DNA of 64,000 nt, from the NCBI GenBank assembly GCA_964594125.1, contig CAZQLL010000013.1, positions 1 to 64,000 of the forward strand, read 5' to 3'. This document shows positions 23,754 to 31,142 of the stretch, in pieces; the stretch's first letter is position 1; each line of letters starts with the position of its first letter. The notes beneath the pieces were generated by a model. The model saw only the letters and a program-made list of their open reading frames with translations, made no database searches and had not been told where the DNA came from. The stretch is from CAVRZJ01 sp964594125 (GTDB taxonomy: Bacteria > Acidobacteriota > Thermoanaerobaculia > Thermoanaerobaculales > Thermoanaerobaculaceae). The translations under genes were made by a program, and so were the position numbers.

Positions 23754-26513
23754 ATGCGGAACAAGGTTGTGTCCCTGGTGGCGGCGATGGCGCTCGCGGC
23801 GGGGGTGTCGGCCGCGGCGGCGCCCGCCGCCGCCCCCGGCGCGCTGCCGCCGATCCCGGAGATCGCGTTCGAGAGGTTCACGCTCGCCAACGGTCTCACG
23901 GTGATCGTGCACGAGGACCACAAGGCGCCGATCGTCGCGGTCAACGTCTGGTACCACGTCGGTTCGAAGAACGAGAAGCCCGGCAAGACCGGGTTCGCGC
24001 ACCTCTTCGAGCACCTCATGTTCAACGGCTCGCAACACTTCAACGACGACTACTTCAAAGCGCTGGAGAAGGTCGGCGCCACCGACCTCAACGGCACCAC
24101 CAACGAGGACCGCACCAACTACTTCCAGAACGTGCCGTCGTCGGCGCTCGACTACGCGCTTTTCATGGAGTCGGACCGCATGGGGCACCTGCTGCCGGCG
24201 ATCGACCAGGCGAAGCTCGACGAGCAGCGCGGCGTCGTGCAGAACGAGAAGCGCCAGGGCGACAACCAGCCGTACGGCAAGGTCCAGTACCTGATCGCGG
24301 AAAATGTCTACCCGGCCGGCCACCCCTACTCGTGGACGGTGATCGGGTCGATGGAAGACCTGCAGGCGGCCTCGCTCGAGGACGTGCACGAGTGGTTCAG
24401 GACATCGTACGGACCCAACAACGCGGTACTGGCGATCGCCGGCGACGTCACCGTGGCCGATGCGAAGGCAAAGGTCGAGAAGTGGTTCGGCGACATCCCG
24501 CCGGGACCGCCGATGAGCAGGCACGGCGTCTGGATCGCCAAGCTGAAGGGCACCAAGCGCGGCGTCATGCAGGACCGGGTGCCGCAGGCGCGCGTCTACG
24601 TGGTGTGGAACACGCCGCAGTGGGGCGCGCCGGAGTCGACGCTGCTCGACATCGCGAGCGATGTGCTGGCAGGCGGCAAGTCGTCGCGCCTGTACAAGCG
24701 CCTGGTGTACGACGAGCAGATCGCGACCGACGTCGGCGCGTTCCAGGGCGAGAGCGAGATCGGCTCCAACTTCACGATCATGGCCACCGCGAAGCCGGGC
24801 GGGGACCTTGCTGCGGTCGAGAAAGCGATCGACGAGGAGCTCGCCCGCTTCATCAAGGAGGGGCCGACCGCCGACGAGCTGGCCCGCGTCAAGACGCAGT
24901 ACTTCGCCGCGTTCACCCGCGGCATCGAGCGCATCGGCGGGTTCGGCGGCAAGTCCGACATCCTCGCCTCCAACATGGTCTACGGCGGCGACCCGGCGTT
25001 CTACAAGACGCGGCTCGCGCGCGAGGCGGCGGCGACCGCCGACGAGGTGCGGCAGGCGGCGGCCGACTGGCTCTCCGACGGCGTCTACATCCTGCAGGTG
25101 CTGCCTTTCCCGCAGCTCGCCGCCTCGCCGGCGGGGGCCGATCGGTCGCAGCTCCCCGATCCCGGAAAGCTGCCCACCGCGACGCTGCCGGCCATCGAGC
25201 GCGCGACGCTGCCCAACGGTCTTGAGGTGATCGTGGCGCGCCGCGACGGCGTGCCGGTGGTCAACCTCGACCTGCTGATCGACGCCGGCTGGGCAGCCGA
25301 CGGCGCGGCGCAGGGGATGGCGTCGCTGGCGATGAACATGCTCGACGAGGGCGCCGCGGCGCGCAGCGCCCTCGAGATCTCCGACGAGCTCGAGCGCCTC
25401 GGCGCCACCCTGAATACCGGCGCCGGTCTCGACACCTGCACGGTCTCGCTATCGGCGCTGAAGTCCGCGCTCGATCCGACGCTGGCGCTGTTCGCCGACG
25501 TCGTGATGCGGCCGAGCTTCCCGGCGGCGGACTTCGAGCGGCTGAAGAAGCAGCAGCTCGCCGCCATCGGCCGCGAGAAGGCGAACCCCAACGCGATGGA
25601 GTTGCGCCTGATGCCGAAGTTGCTGTACGGAGAAGGGCACGCCTACGCCGTGCCGTTCACGGGCAGCGGCACCGAGGCGGCTGTCGGCGCTCTCACCCGC
25701 GAGCAGCTCGCGGCGTTCCATCGCACCTGGGTCAGGCCCAACAACGCGACGCTGGTGGTGGTGGGCGCGACGGTGCTCGCCGAGATCGGGCCGAAGCTCG
25801 AGACGCTGTTCGCCGACTGGAAGCCGGGAGAGGTGCCGAAGAAGGTCGTCGCGCCGGTCCGGCAGCGCGCCGCCAGCGAGGTGTTCCTCATCGACCGGCC
25901 GGGAGCGCCGCAGACGGTGGTCCTCGCGGGCATGATCGCTCCGCCCAAGAACACCCCCGACGACGTCACCATCGGCGTCGTCCAGGAGGTACTCGGGGGC
26001 TCGTTCACCTCGCGGATCAACATGAACCTGCGCGAGGACAAGCACTGGACGTACGGCGCCCGCATGGTGCTTCCCGACGCCCGCGGCCAGCGGCCCTACT
26101 TCGCGCTGGCGCCGGTGCAGGGCGACAAGACGAAGGAGACCATCGAGGAGCTGGTCAAGGAGCTGACCGGCATCGTCGGCGGCCGCCCGGTGACCGACGA
26201 CGAGCTGGCGAAGGCGCAGGGCAACCTGACGCTCACGCTTCCCGGGCGGTGGGAGACCAACCGGGCGGTGGCCGCGAGCCTCTCGCAGATGGTGCAGTTC
26301 GGCCTCCCGGCCGACTACTTCGACACCTACGCAGCCAGGGTGCGGGCGCTCTCGCTGCCCGAGGTCAACGCCGTGGCGAAGAAGCTCGTGCAGCCGGTCG
26401 GCCTGGTGTGGGTGGTGATCGGCGACCGCGCGAAGATCGAGGCGGGCGTCCGCTCGCTCAACCTCGGCGTCGTCAACGTCGTCGACGCGGACGGGAAGGC
26501 AGTGGCGAAGTAG
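23754..26513 (+). CDS. Secreted M16-family zinc peptidase, two-domain
   Basis: This 919-residue protein has a signal peptide (about 1-23). Its first M16 half carries the inverted zinc motif H83-L-F-E86-H87 and the distal glutamate at about E165 in VVQNEKRQG. The second half (from about residue 480) repeats the fold but has GMASLAMNMLDEG instead of HxxEH, so it is the inactive partner, as in pitrilysin-type enzymes. The ATG has GGGAGGAG 4 bp upstream. It probably degrades peptides in the periplasm and is a single-gene unit closed by a strong hairpin. Confidence 0.93.
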   Translation: MRNKVVSLVAAMALAAGVSAAAAPAAAPGALPPIPEIAFERFTLANGLTVIVHEDHKAPIVAVNVWYHVGSKNEKPGKTGFAHLFEHLMFNGSQHFNDDYFKALEKVGATDLNGTTNEDRTNYFQNVPSSALDYALFMESDRMGHLLPAIDQAKLDEQRGVVQNEKRQGDNQPYGKVQYLIAENVYPAGHPYSWTVIGSMEDLQAASLEDVHEWFRTSYGPNNAVLAIAGDVTVADAKAKVEKWFGDIPPGPPMSRHGVWIAKLKGTKRGVMQDRVPQARVYVVWNTPQWGAPESTLLDIASDVLAGGKSSRLYKRLVYDEQIATDVGAFQGESEIGSNFTIMATAKPGGDLAAVEKAIDEELARFIKEGPTADELARVKTQYFAAFTRGIERIGGFGGKSDILASNMVYGGDPAFYKTRLAREAAATADEVRQAAADWLSDGVYILQVLPFPQLAASPAGADRSQLPDPGKLPTATLPAIERATLPNGLEVIVARRDGVPVVNLDLLIDAGWAADGAAQGMASLAMNMLDEGAAARSALEISDELERLGATLNTGAGLDTCTVSLSALKSALDPTLALFADVVMRPSFPAADFERLKKQQLAAIGREKANPNAMELRLMPKLLYGEGHAYAVPFTGSGTEAAVGALTREQLAAFHRTWVRPNNATLVVVGATVLAEIGPKLETLFADWKPGEVPKKVVAPVRQRAASEVFLIDRPGAPQTVVLAGMIAPPKNTPDDVTIGVVQEVLGGSFTSRINMNLREDKHWTYGARMVLPDARGQRPYFALAPVQGDKTKETIEELVKELTGIVGGRPVTDDELAKAQGNLTLTLPGRWETNRAVAASLSQMVQFGLPADYFDTYAARVRALSLPEVNAVAKKLVQPVGLVWVVIGDRAKIEAGVRSLNLGVVNVVDADGKAVAK

Positions 26514-26541
26514 GAAGGTCGAAGGAAGAAGGTCTAGGAAG
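26514..26541 (+). repeat. Heptamer array c (four units)
   Basis: Directly after the M16 stop codon come four 7-bp units: GAAGGTC, GAAGGAA, GAAGGTC again and TAGGAAG. The purine-rich composition stands out from the surroundings. Confidence 0.6.
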
Positions 26542-26596
26542 GGAACACGACGGGAGCGGGGCTCGCGGCCGGAGGCCGGGGCCCCGGGCAGGTGAA

Positions 26597-26632
26597 GCCG
26601 CCCGCCCGGGTCTGCATGCCCGGGCGGGCGGC
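26597..26632. terminator. 14-bp perfect hairpin after the M16 peptidase gene
   Basis: GCCGCCCGCCCGGG (26597-26610) and its exact complement (26619-26632) enclose an 8-nt loop. It is the most stable perfect stem seen in the window. There is no T-run, so it may stop transcription with Rho or act as an RNA-end stabiliser. Confidence 0.6.
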
Positions 26633-26643
26633 GGCGCGCGTGC

Positions 26644-26649
26644 TAGCAT
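26644..26649 (+). promoter_or_regulatory. -10 element TAGCAT upstream of the AlgX/J-like pair
   Basis: GTGCTAGCAT lies 21 bp before the GTG at 26671 and just after the terminator hairpin. Confidence 0.4.
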
Positions 26650-26670
26650 TCGCGGGTTCGCGGATACCCG

Positions 26671-28206
26671 GTGGATACGACCCAGGTCAAGCGTGAAGAG
26701 CAGGTTGCGGGGCGGCGCGCCGGCGCGTGGGCCGCTGCCGCCGGTCTGCTCGCCCTCGTGTCGACGGGAGCTGTCATCAACGCCGTCGGTGCGGCGCGGG
26801 CGCTGCGCGGCGGCGTGGCCGGACGCCCAGCCGAAACGCTGAAGGAAGCGCTTTCCGGGGACACTGCGCTTGCCGCCGATGTCGCCTCGTGCGCCCGCGC
26901 GGTGCTGGTGGGAGCGCTGGGCGGCGGGGCCGAGGAGGTCCTGCGTGGCCGGGCTGGCTGGCTGTTCTTCCGCCCGGCGGTCGAGTCGGTCGCCGGGCCC
27001 GCCTTTCTCGCGCCGCGGCCGGCGGGGGGACGGCACGCCGACCCCCGACCCGCGGTGCTCTCGCTGCACCGCCAGCTCCGCGAGCGCGGGATCGCACTGG
27101 TGCTCCTGCCGGCGCCGGCCAAGGTGTCGGTCCACCCCGAGAGGCTGGCCCCCGGCAGCGAGGCGCTCGCGCCGCTGCGCAACCCGTCGTTCGCCGCGTT
27201 CGTCGCCGAGATGCGCGCGGCGGGCGTACTGGTGCTCGACTGCGCGCCGGCGCTCGTCGCAGAGCAGCAGCACGGCGGCGAGCCGCTCTACCTGGCGACC
27301 GACACCCACTGGCGGCCGCGCGCCGTCGAGCTGGTGGCGGCGCAGCTCGCAACGCTCATCGGCGAGCGCGTGGCGCTCGCGCCGGTCGACGACCCCGGGT
27401 ACACCCTCGAGGAGACGGAAGTCGAGCACCACGGCGACCTCGTCGCCATGCTCCGGCTCCCGGCGGGGCAGGACGTGTTCCCGCCGGAGCGCGTCGCGGT
27501 CCGCCAGGTGGTGACCGCGGACGACCTGCTCTGGCGCCCGGAGCGCGACGCCGAGGTGCTGCTGCTCGGCGACAGCTTCGCCAACGTCTACTCGCTGGCC
27601 GCGCTCGGCTGGGGCGACGGCGCCGGGCTCGCCGAGCACCTCTCGTACCGGCTCGGCCGTCCGGTCGACGCGCTCACCCGCAACGACGACGCGGCGTACG
27701 CGACGCGCCTGATGCTGGCGCAGGAGCTCGCGCGCGGGCGCGACCGCCTCGCCGGCAAGCGGGTCGTGGTGTGGGAGTTCGCCGAGCGCGAACTGGCACT
27801 GGGCGACTGGCGCGAGATCGATCTCGCGCTCGCAGCGGCGCCGCCGCGCCGCCTATGGGCGCCGGCGTGCGGCGCGCGCGCGACGGTCACCGGCACGATC
27901 CTCGAGATGGGGACGGTGCCGCGCCCGCGCGGCGCTCCGTACGCGGACCACGTCGCGGCCGTACACATGGGCGACCTCGAGTCCGCGGACGCCGACGTCG
28001 CCGGCCGCGAGGCGGTGGTGTTCGTGCGGACGATGGTCGACTACACGCTGACGCCGGCGGCGGCGTGGCGGCTGGGGCAGCGTGTGACCCTGCGCGTGTC
28101 GCCGTGGGCCGAGGTCGGCGAGGAGGTGCAGAGCATGATGCGCAGCGAGCTGTCCGACCCCGAGCTGATGTTCGCCGAGCCGTGCTGGGGGGAGGTGGCG
28201 CAGTGA
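26671..28206 (+). CDS. AlgX/AlgJ-like SGNH protein 1
   Basis: This 511-residue protein is anchored by an N-terminal helix (about 20-40). It has the acetyltransferase-type SGNH motifs of AlgJ/AlgX: ATDTHWRPRA, with the D-x-H pair, and LLLGDSFANVYS, with the nucleophile serine. Such proteins move acetyl groups onto exopolysaccharide in the periplasm. It is followed by a second protein of the same superfamily, overlapping by GTGA, and then by UDP-glucose dehydrogenase. No MBOAT (AlgI-like) acetyl exporter is adjacent. The C-terminal 90 residues are beta-rich. Confidence 0.8.
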   Translation: MDTTQVKREEQVAGRRAGAWAAAAGLLALVSTGAVINAVGAARALRGGVAGRPAETLKEALSGDTALAADVASCARAVLVGALGGGAEEVLRGRAGWLFFRPAVESVAGPAFLAPRPAGGRHADPRPAVLSLHRQLRERGIALVLLPAPAKVSVHPERLAPGSEALAPLRNPSFAAFVAEMRAAGVLVLDCAPALVAEQQHGGEPLYLATDTHWRPRAVELVAAQLATLIGERVALAPVDDPGYTLEETEVEHHGDLVAMLRLPAGQDVFPPERVAVRQVVTADDLLWRPERDAEVLLLGDSFANVYSLAALGWGDGAGLAEHLSYRLGRPVDALTRNDDAAYATRLMLAQELARGRDRLAGKRVVVWEFAERELALGDWREIDLALAAAPPRRLWAPACGARATVTGTILEMGTVPRPRGAPYADHVAAVHMGDLESADADVAGREAVVFVRTMVDYTLTPAAAWRLGQRVTLRVSPWAEVGEEVQSMMRSELSDPELMFAEPCWGEVAQ

Positions 28207-29441
28207 GGCGGATCCGCGGCGGGGCCAGCGTGGCGGGGCCGGCCTGCGCGCGGGGGGAAGGGCGGTTCGTGGATCGCGGTTCGTGGTTCGCGAGGAACGG
28301 CGTGCGCCGCTGCCGGCGTGCGGCCGCTGCGGGGGTCGTCGCGTTGCTCCTGGGTGCGGCAAACGCCTGGCCGCAGGCGCAGGCGCCGGCGGCACTGGTG
28401 GAGCAGTACAGGCAGCGCTGCCGCGAGCTGATGCCGCAGATGCTCGACAGGGGCGTGCACAAGCTGATCCGCGGCCCCGACGGGTGGCTGCTTCTGCACG
28501 ACGAGCTGCGTTTCGCCGCCTCCGACCGCTTCTGGGGGATCGCGGCGCTGCAGCTCAAGCCGAACGTCCCGATGGAGAGGGCGGACCCGGTCGCCGCTAT
28601 CGTTGCCTTCCGCGACGACCTCGCGAAGGCCGGCATCGAGCTGCTGTTCGCGCCGGCGCCGACGCGCGAGGTGGTGATGCCCGAGGCCGTGCTCGGCGGG
28701 GAGCGCTTCCCCACCGGCACGCCGGTACCGCGCCTGCAGCCTGCCGAGGAGGAGTTCTACGCGGCGCTGCGCGCGCGCGGCGTCGAGGTGATCGATCTCA
28801 CGAAGGTGTTCCTGGCGCGGCGGTGGTGGGAGCGGGGGCCGCTGTACGTCCCCTCCGACCCGCACTGGACGAGCGCCGGCCTGGTCCTGGCGGCAGGCGA
28901 GATGGCGGCGTGGATCAAGCAGCGTCCGTGGTACGCGGCGGCGGCGAAGGGGAAGTTCGAGGCGGCGTGGAAGCCGGTGGACCACTTCGGCCCCCTCTAC
29001 CAGGACCTCCACGAGCGGGCAGGGCTGGAGAAGCGCGAGCCCGACACGGTGCAGGCGCGCTCGGTGCGCGAGGTGGGCGCCGACGGCAAGACGGCGAAGA
29101 TCGAGCCGAGGTTCCCGGCCAGCCCGGTGATCCTGATCGGCGACAGCCACACCAACTGGTGGCGGAGCGCCGAAGCCAGCCTGTACCAGCAGCTCGCCTA
29201 CGAGCTCTCGTTCCGTGTCGACAACCTCGCCACGGTCGGCGGCGGCACCAACGAGAGCCGGCTGAACCTGGTGCGCACCGCGCGCGCGACGCCCGGCTAC
29301 CTCGACGGCAAGAAGCTGGTGATCTGGTGCTTCGGCTCGCGCGACCTGCTCGGCCACAAGGACGGGTGGATGCGCACGCCGCTCGATGGCGCAGGCACGC
29401 CGGCCGGCGGACCCGGAGGCGCGGCGCAGTGGCGGCGCTGA
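28203..29441 (+). CDS. AlgX/AlgJ-like SGNH protein 2
   Basis: This 412-residue protein starts at a GTG overlapping the previous stop, with GGGGAGG 7 bp upstream. A Tat-unlike signal or anchor lies at about residues 37-56 (AAAGVVALLLGAANAWPQA). SGNH motifs are VPSDPHWTSAGL (D-x-H) and ILIGDSHTNWW (the nucleophile block, with GDSH instead of GDSF). The first 35 codons include a heptamer array, so a later start near residue 23-30 is possible. It probably works with its neighbour in O-acetylation of a secreted polymer. Confidence 0.78.
   Translation: MRRIRGGASVAGPACARGEGRFVDRGSWFARNGVRRCRRAAAAGVVALLLGAANAWPQAQAPAALVEQYRQRCRELMPQMLDRGVHKLIRGPDGWLLLHDELRFAASDRFWGIAALQLKPNVPMERADPVAAIVAFRDDLAKAGIELLFAPAPTREVVMPEAVLGGERFPTGTPVPRLQPAEEEFYAALRARGVEVIDLTKVFLARRWWERGPLYVPSDPHWTSAGLVLAAGEMAAWIKQRPWYAAAAKGKFEAAWKPVDHFGPLYQDLHERAGLEKREPDTVQARSVREVGADGKTAKIEPRFPASPVILIGDSHTNWWRSAEASLYQQLAYELSFRVDNLATVGGGTNESRLNLVRTARATPGYLDGKKLVIWCFGSRDLLGHKDGWMRTPLDGAGTPAGGPGGAAQWRR
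28264..28291 (+). repeat. Heptamer array d (four units) inside a 5' coding end
   Basis: Four units, GGTTCGT, GGATCGC, GGTTCGT and GGTTCGC, lie in the first codons of the second SGNH gene. On the minus strand, rotated, they read (A/G)CGA(A/T)CC, the same family as array b. Confidence 0.7.
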
Positions 29442-29451
29442 CCCGACCCGG

Positions 29452-29480
29452 TTGCCGGTGCCGGGCGACGCCGCTACACT
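29452..29480 (+). promoter_or_regulatory. Promoter of ugd with a long leader
   Basis: TTGCCG (29452-29457), a 17-bp spacer and TACACT (29475-29480) form a good sigma-70 site just after the SGNH gene. The ugd start is about 230 nt downstream, leaving a long G/C-rich leader in which I see no recognised riboswitch. Confidence 0.55.
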
Positions 29481-29716
29481 GCGCCAGGCCGTCCGGCCCC
29501 GCAACCAGACGCCGTCGCGGCGGAGCGGAATGCACCGCACATCGTCGGGCTCGCGGGTCCGGGCGGCGGCTTGCCGTCCCGGTTGTCCACGGGCCGTGAG
29601 GCGGGGGGGCGGCACGAGTCCGGGCACGGGCGGCCAGCTCCGTGTGACGTGGGTGGCAGCGGCCAGCCGGCGCGAGCGGCGGGCGGCCGCGGCGGACGGT
29701 TGTTCGGAGGACGAGC

Positions 29717-31021
29717 ATGCACATTGCCGTGATCGGCAGCGGGTACGTGGGGCTGGTGACGGGCGCGTGTCTGGCGGACTTCGGCATCTCCGTCACCTGC
29801 GTCGACAACGACGCGCGCAAGATCGAGATGCTCCAGAACGGCGGCATCCCGATCTACGAGCCCGGCCTCGACGCCCTGGTGGCGAAGAACATGAAGGCCG
29901 GCCGCCTGTCGTTTACCAGCGAGCTCAAGGACGCGGTGGCGAAGGCGCTCGCGGTGTTCATCGCGGTCGGCACGCCGCCCAAGGAGGACGGCTCCGCCGA
30001 CCTCGGGTACGTCGTGCAGGTGGCCGAGGCGATCGCCGACTACATGAACGGCTACAAGGTGGTCGTGACGAAGTCGACGGTGCCGATCGGAACCGGCCAG
30101 CTCATCGAGAAGATCATCCGCGAGCGCAATCCGAAGTTCCCGTTCTCGGTGGTGTCGAACCCGGAGTTCCTGCGCGAGGGGTCGGCGATCGAGGACTTCA
30201 TGCGCCCCGACCGCGTCGTCATCGGCGTGCGCGACCAGCAGGCGGCGGCGATCATGAAGGACATCTACGCGCCGCTGTTCCACATCGAGACGCCGTTCGT
30301 GATCACCAGCGTGGAGTCGTCGGAGCTCATCAAGTACGCCTCGAACGCCTTCCTCGCCACCAAGATCACGTTCATCAACGAGGTCGCGGCGCTGTGCGAG
30401 CTGCTCGGCGCCGACGTGCTGCACGTGGCGCGCGGCATGGGCCTCGACAAGCGCATCGGGCCGGCGTTCCTGCACCCCGGCCCCGGCTACGGCGGCTCGT
30501 GCTTCCCCAAGGACACCAAGGCGCTGACCGAGATCGCACGCTCGGCCGGCCGCCCGTTCGCGATCGTCGAGACGGTGGTGGAGGCCAACGACGCGATCAA
30601 GCGGCGGATGGCCGAGAAGATCCGCCTGGCGTGCGGCGGCTCGCTCGCCGGCAAGACGGTGGCGGTGCTCGGGCTGTCGTTCAAGCCCGAGACCGACGAC
30701 ATGCGCGAGGCGCCGGCGATCCCGATCCTCGGGGCGCTCGCGGCCGGCGGCGCGACGCTGCGCGCCTACGACCCCGCGGCCATGGCGAACGCCCCCGACC
30801 ACCTCCCGGCCGGGATCCACTACTGCGACGAGGTGTACGACACCGCCACGGGCGCGGACTGCCTGGTCATCCTCACCGAGTGGAACCAGTTCCGCTCGCT
30901 CGACCTGGCGCGGCTCAAGGGCGTCATGCGCCACCCGCTGGTGGTCGACCTGCGCAACATCTGGGAGCCGGAGAAGGTGCGCGACGCCGGCTTCGAGTAC
31001 CACTCGGTCGGCCGGGTGTAG
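29717..31021 (+). CDS. ugd: UDP-glucose 6-dehydrogenase
   Basis: This 434-residue cytoplasmic enzyme oxidises UDP-glucose to UDP-glucuronate with two NAD+, feeding acidic exopolysaccharide. The Rossmann motif GSGYVGLVTGACLADFG is at the N-terminus, SNPEFLREGSAI is the conserved middle block, and the catalytic cysteine is C262 in GPGYGGSCFPKDTKAL. A GGAGG site precedes the ATG. With galU at 42648-41755, which makes its substrate, and the two AlgX/J-like proteins, it points to an acetylated uronate-containing polymer. Confidence 0.96.
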   Translation: MHIAVIGSGYVGLVTGACLADFGISVTCVDNDARKIEMLQNGGIPIYEPGLDALVAKNMKAGRLSFTSELKDAVAKALAVFIAVGTPPKEDGSADLGYVVQVAEAIADYMNGYKVVVTKSTVPIGTGQLIEKIIRERNPKFPFSVVSNPEFLREGSAIEDFMRPDRVVIGVRDQQAAAIMKDIYAPLFHIETPFVITSVESSELIKYASNAFLATKITFINEVAALCELLGADVLHVARGMGLDKRIGPAFLHPGPGYGGSCFPKDTKALTEIARSAGRPFAIVETVVEANDAIKRRMAEKIRLACGGSLAGKTVAVLGLSFKPETDDMREAPAIPILGALAAGGATLRAYDPAAMANAPDHLPAGIHYCDEVYDTATGADCLVILTEWNQFRSLDLARLKGVMRHPLVVDLRNIWEPEKVRDAGFEYHSVGRV

Positions 31022-31029
31022 CAGCCGGC

Positions 31030-31088
31030 GCGCAGCGCCCCGCCCCACACCGGCAACGCCGGCAGGCCGGGTGTGGGGCGCGCGCTGC
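31030..31088. terminator. Long imperfect hairpin after ugd
   Basis: A GC-rich arm with CCCCACACC pairs with GGTGTGGGG around a loop containing a smaller CGGC-type stem; outer pairs extend to GCAGCGC with GCGCTGC. A short TTTT follows about 15 nt later. It plausibly ends ugd transcription. Confidence 0.6.
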
Positions 31089-31106
31089 TATTGAGACGTC
31101 GTTTTA

Positions 31107-31135
31107 TTGCGCCGCCCCGGCCGGCGTGCTAGGTT
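31107..31135 (+). promoter_or_regulatory. Promoter of the GH-A-like gene
   Basis: TTGCGC (31107-31112), a 17-bp spacer and TAGGTT (31130-31135) stand 7 nt before the GTG at 31143. No Shine-Dalgarno is present, so the transcript is predicted to be leaderless. Confidence 0.5.
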
Positions 31136-31142
31136 CGGTGCC

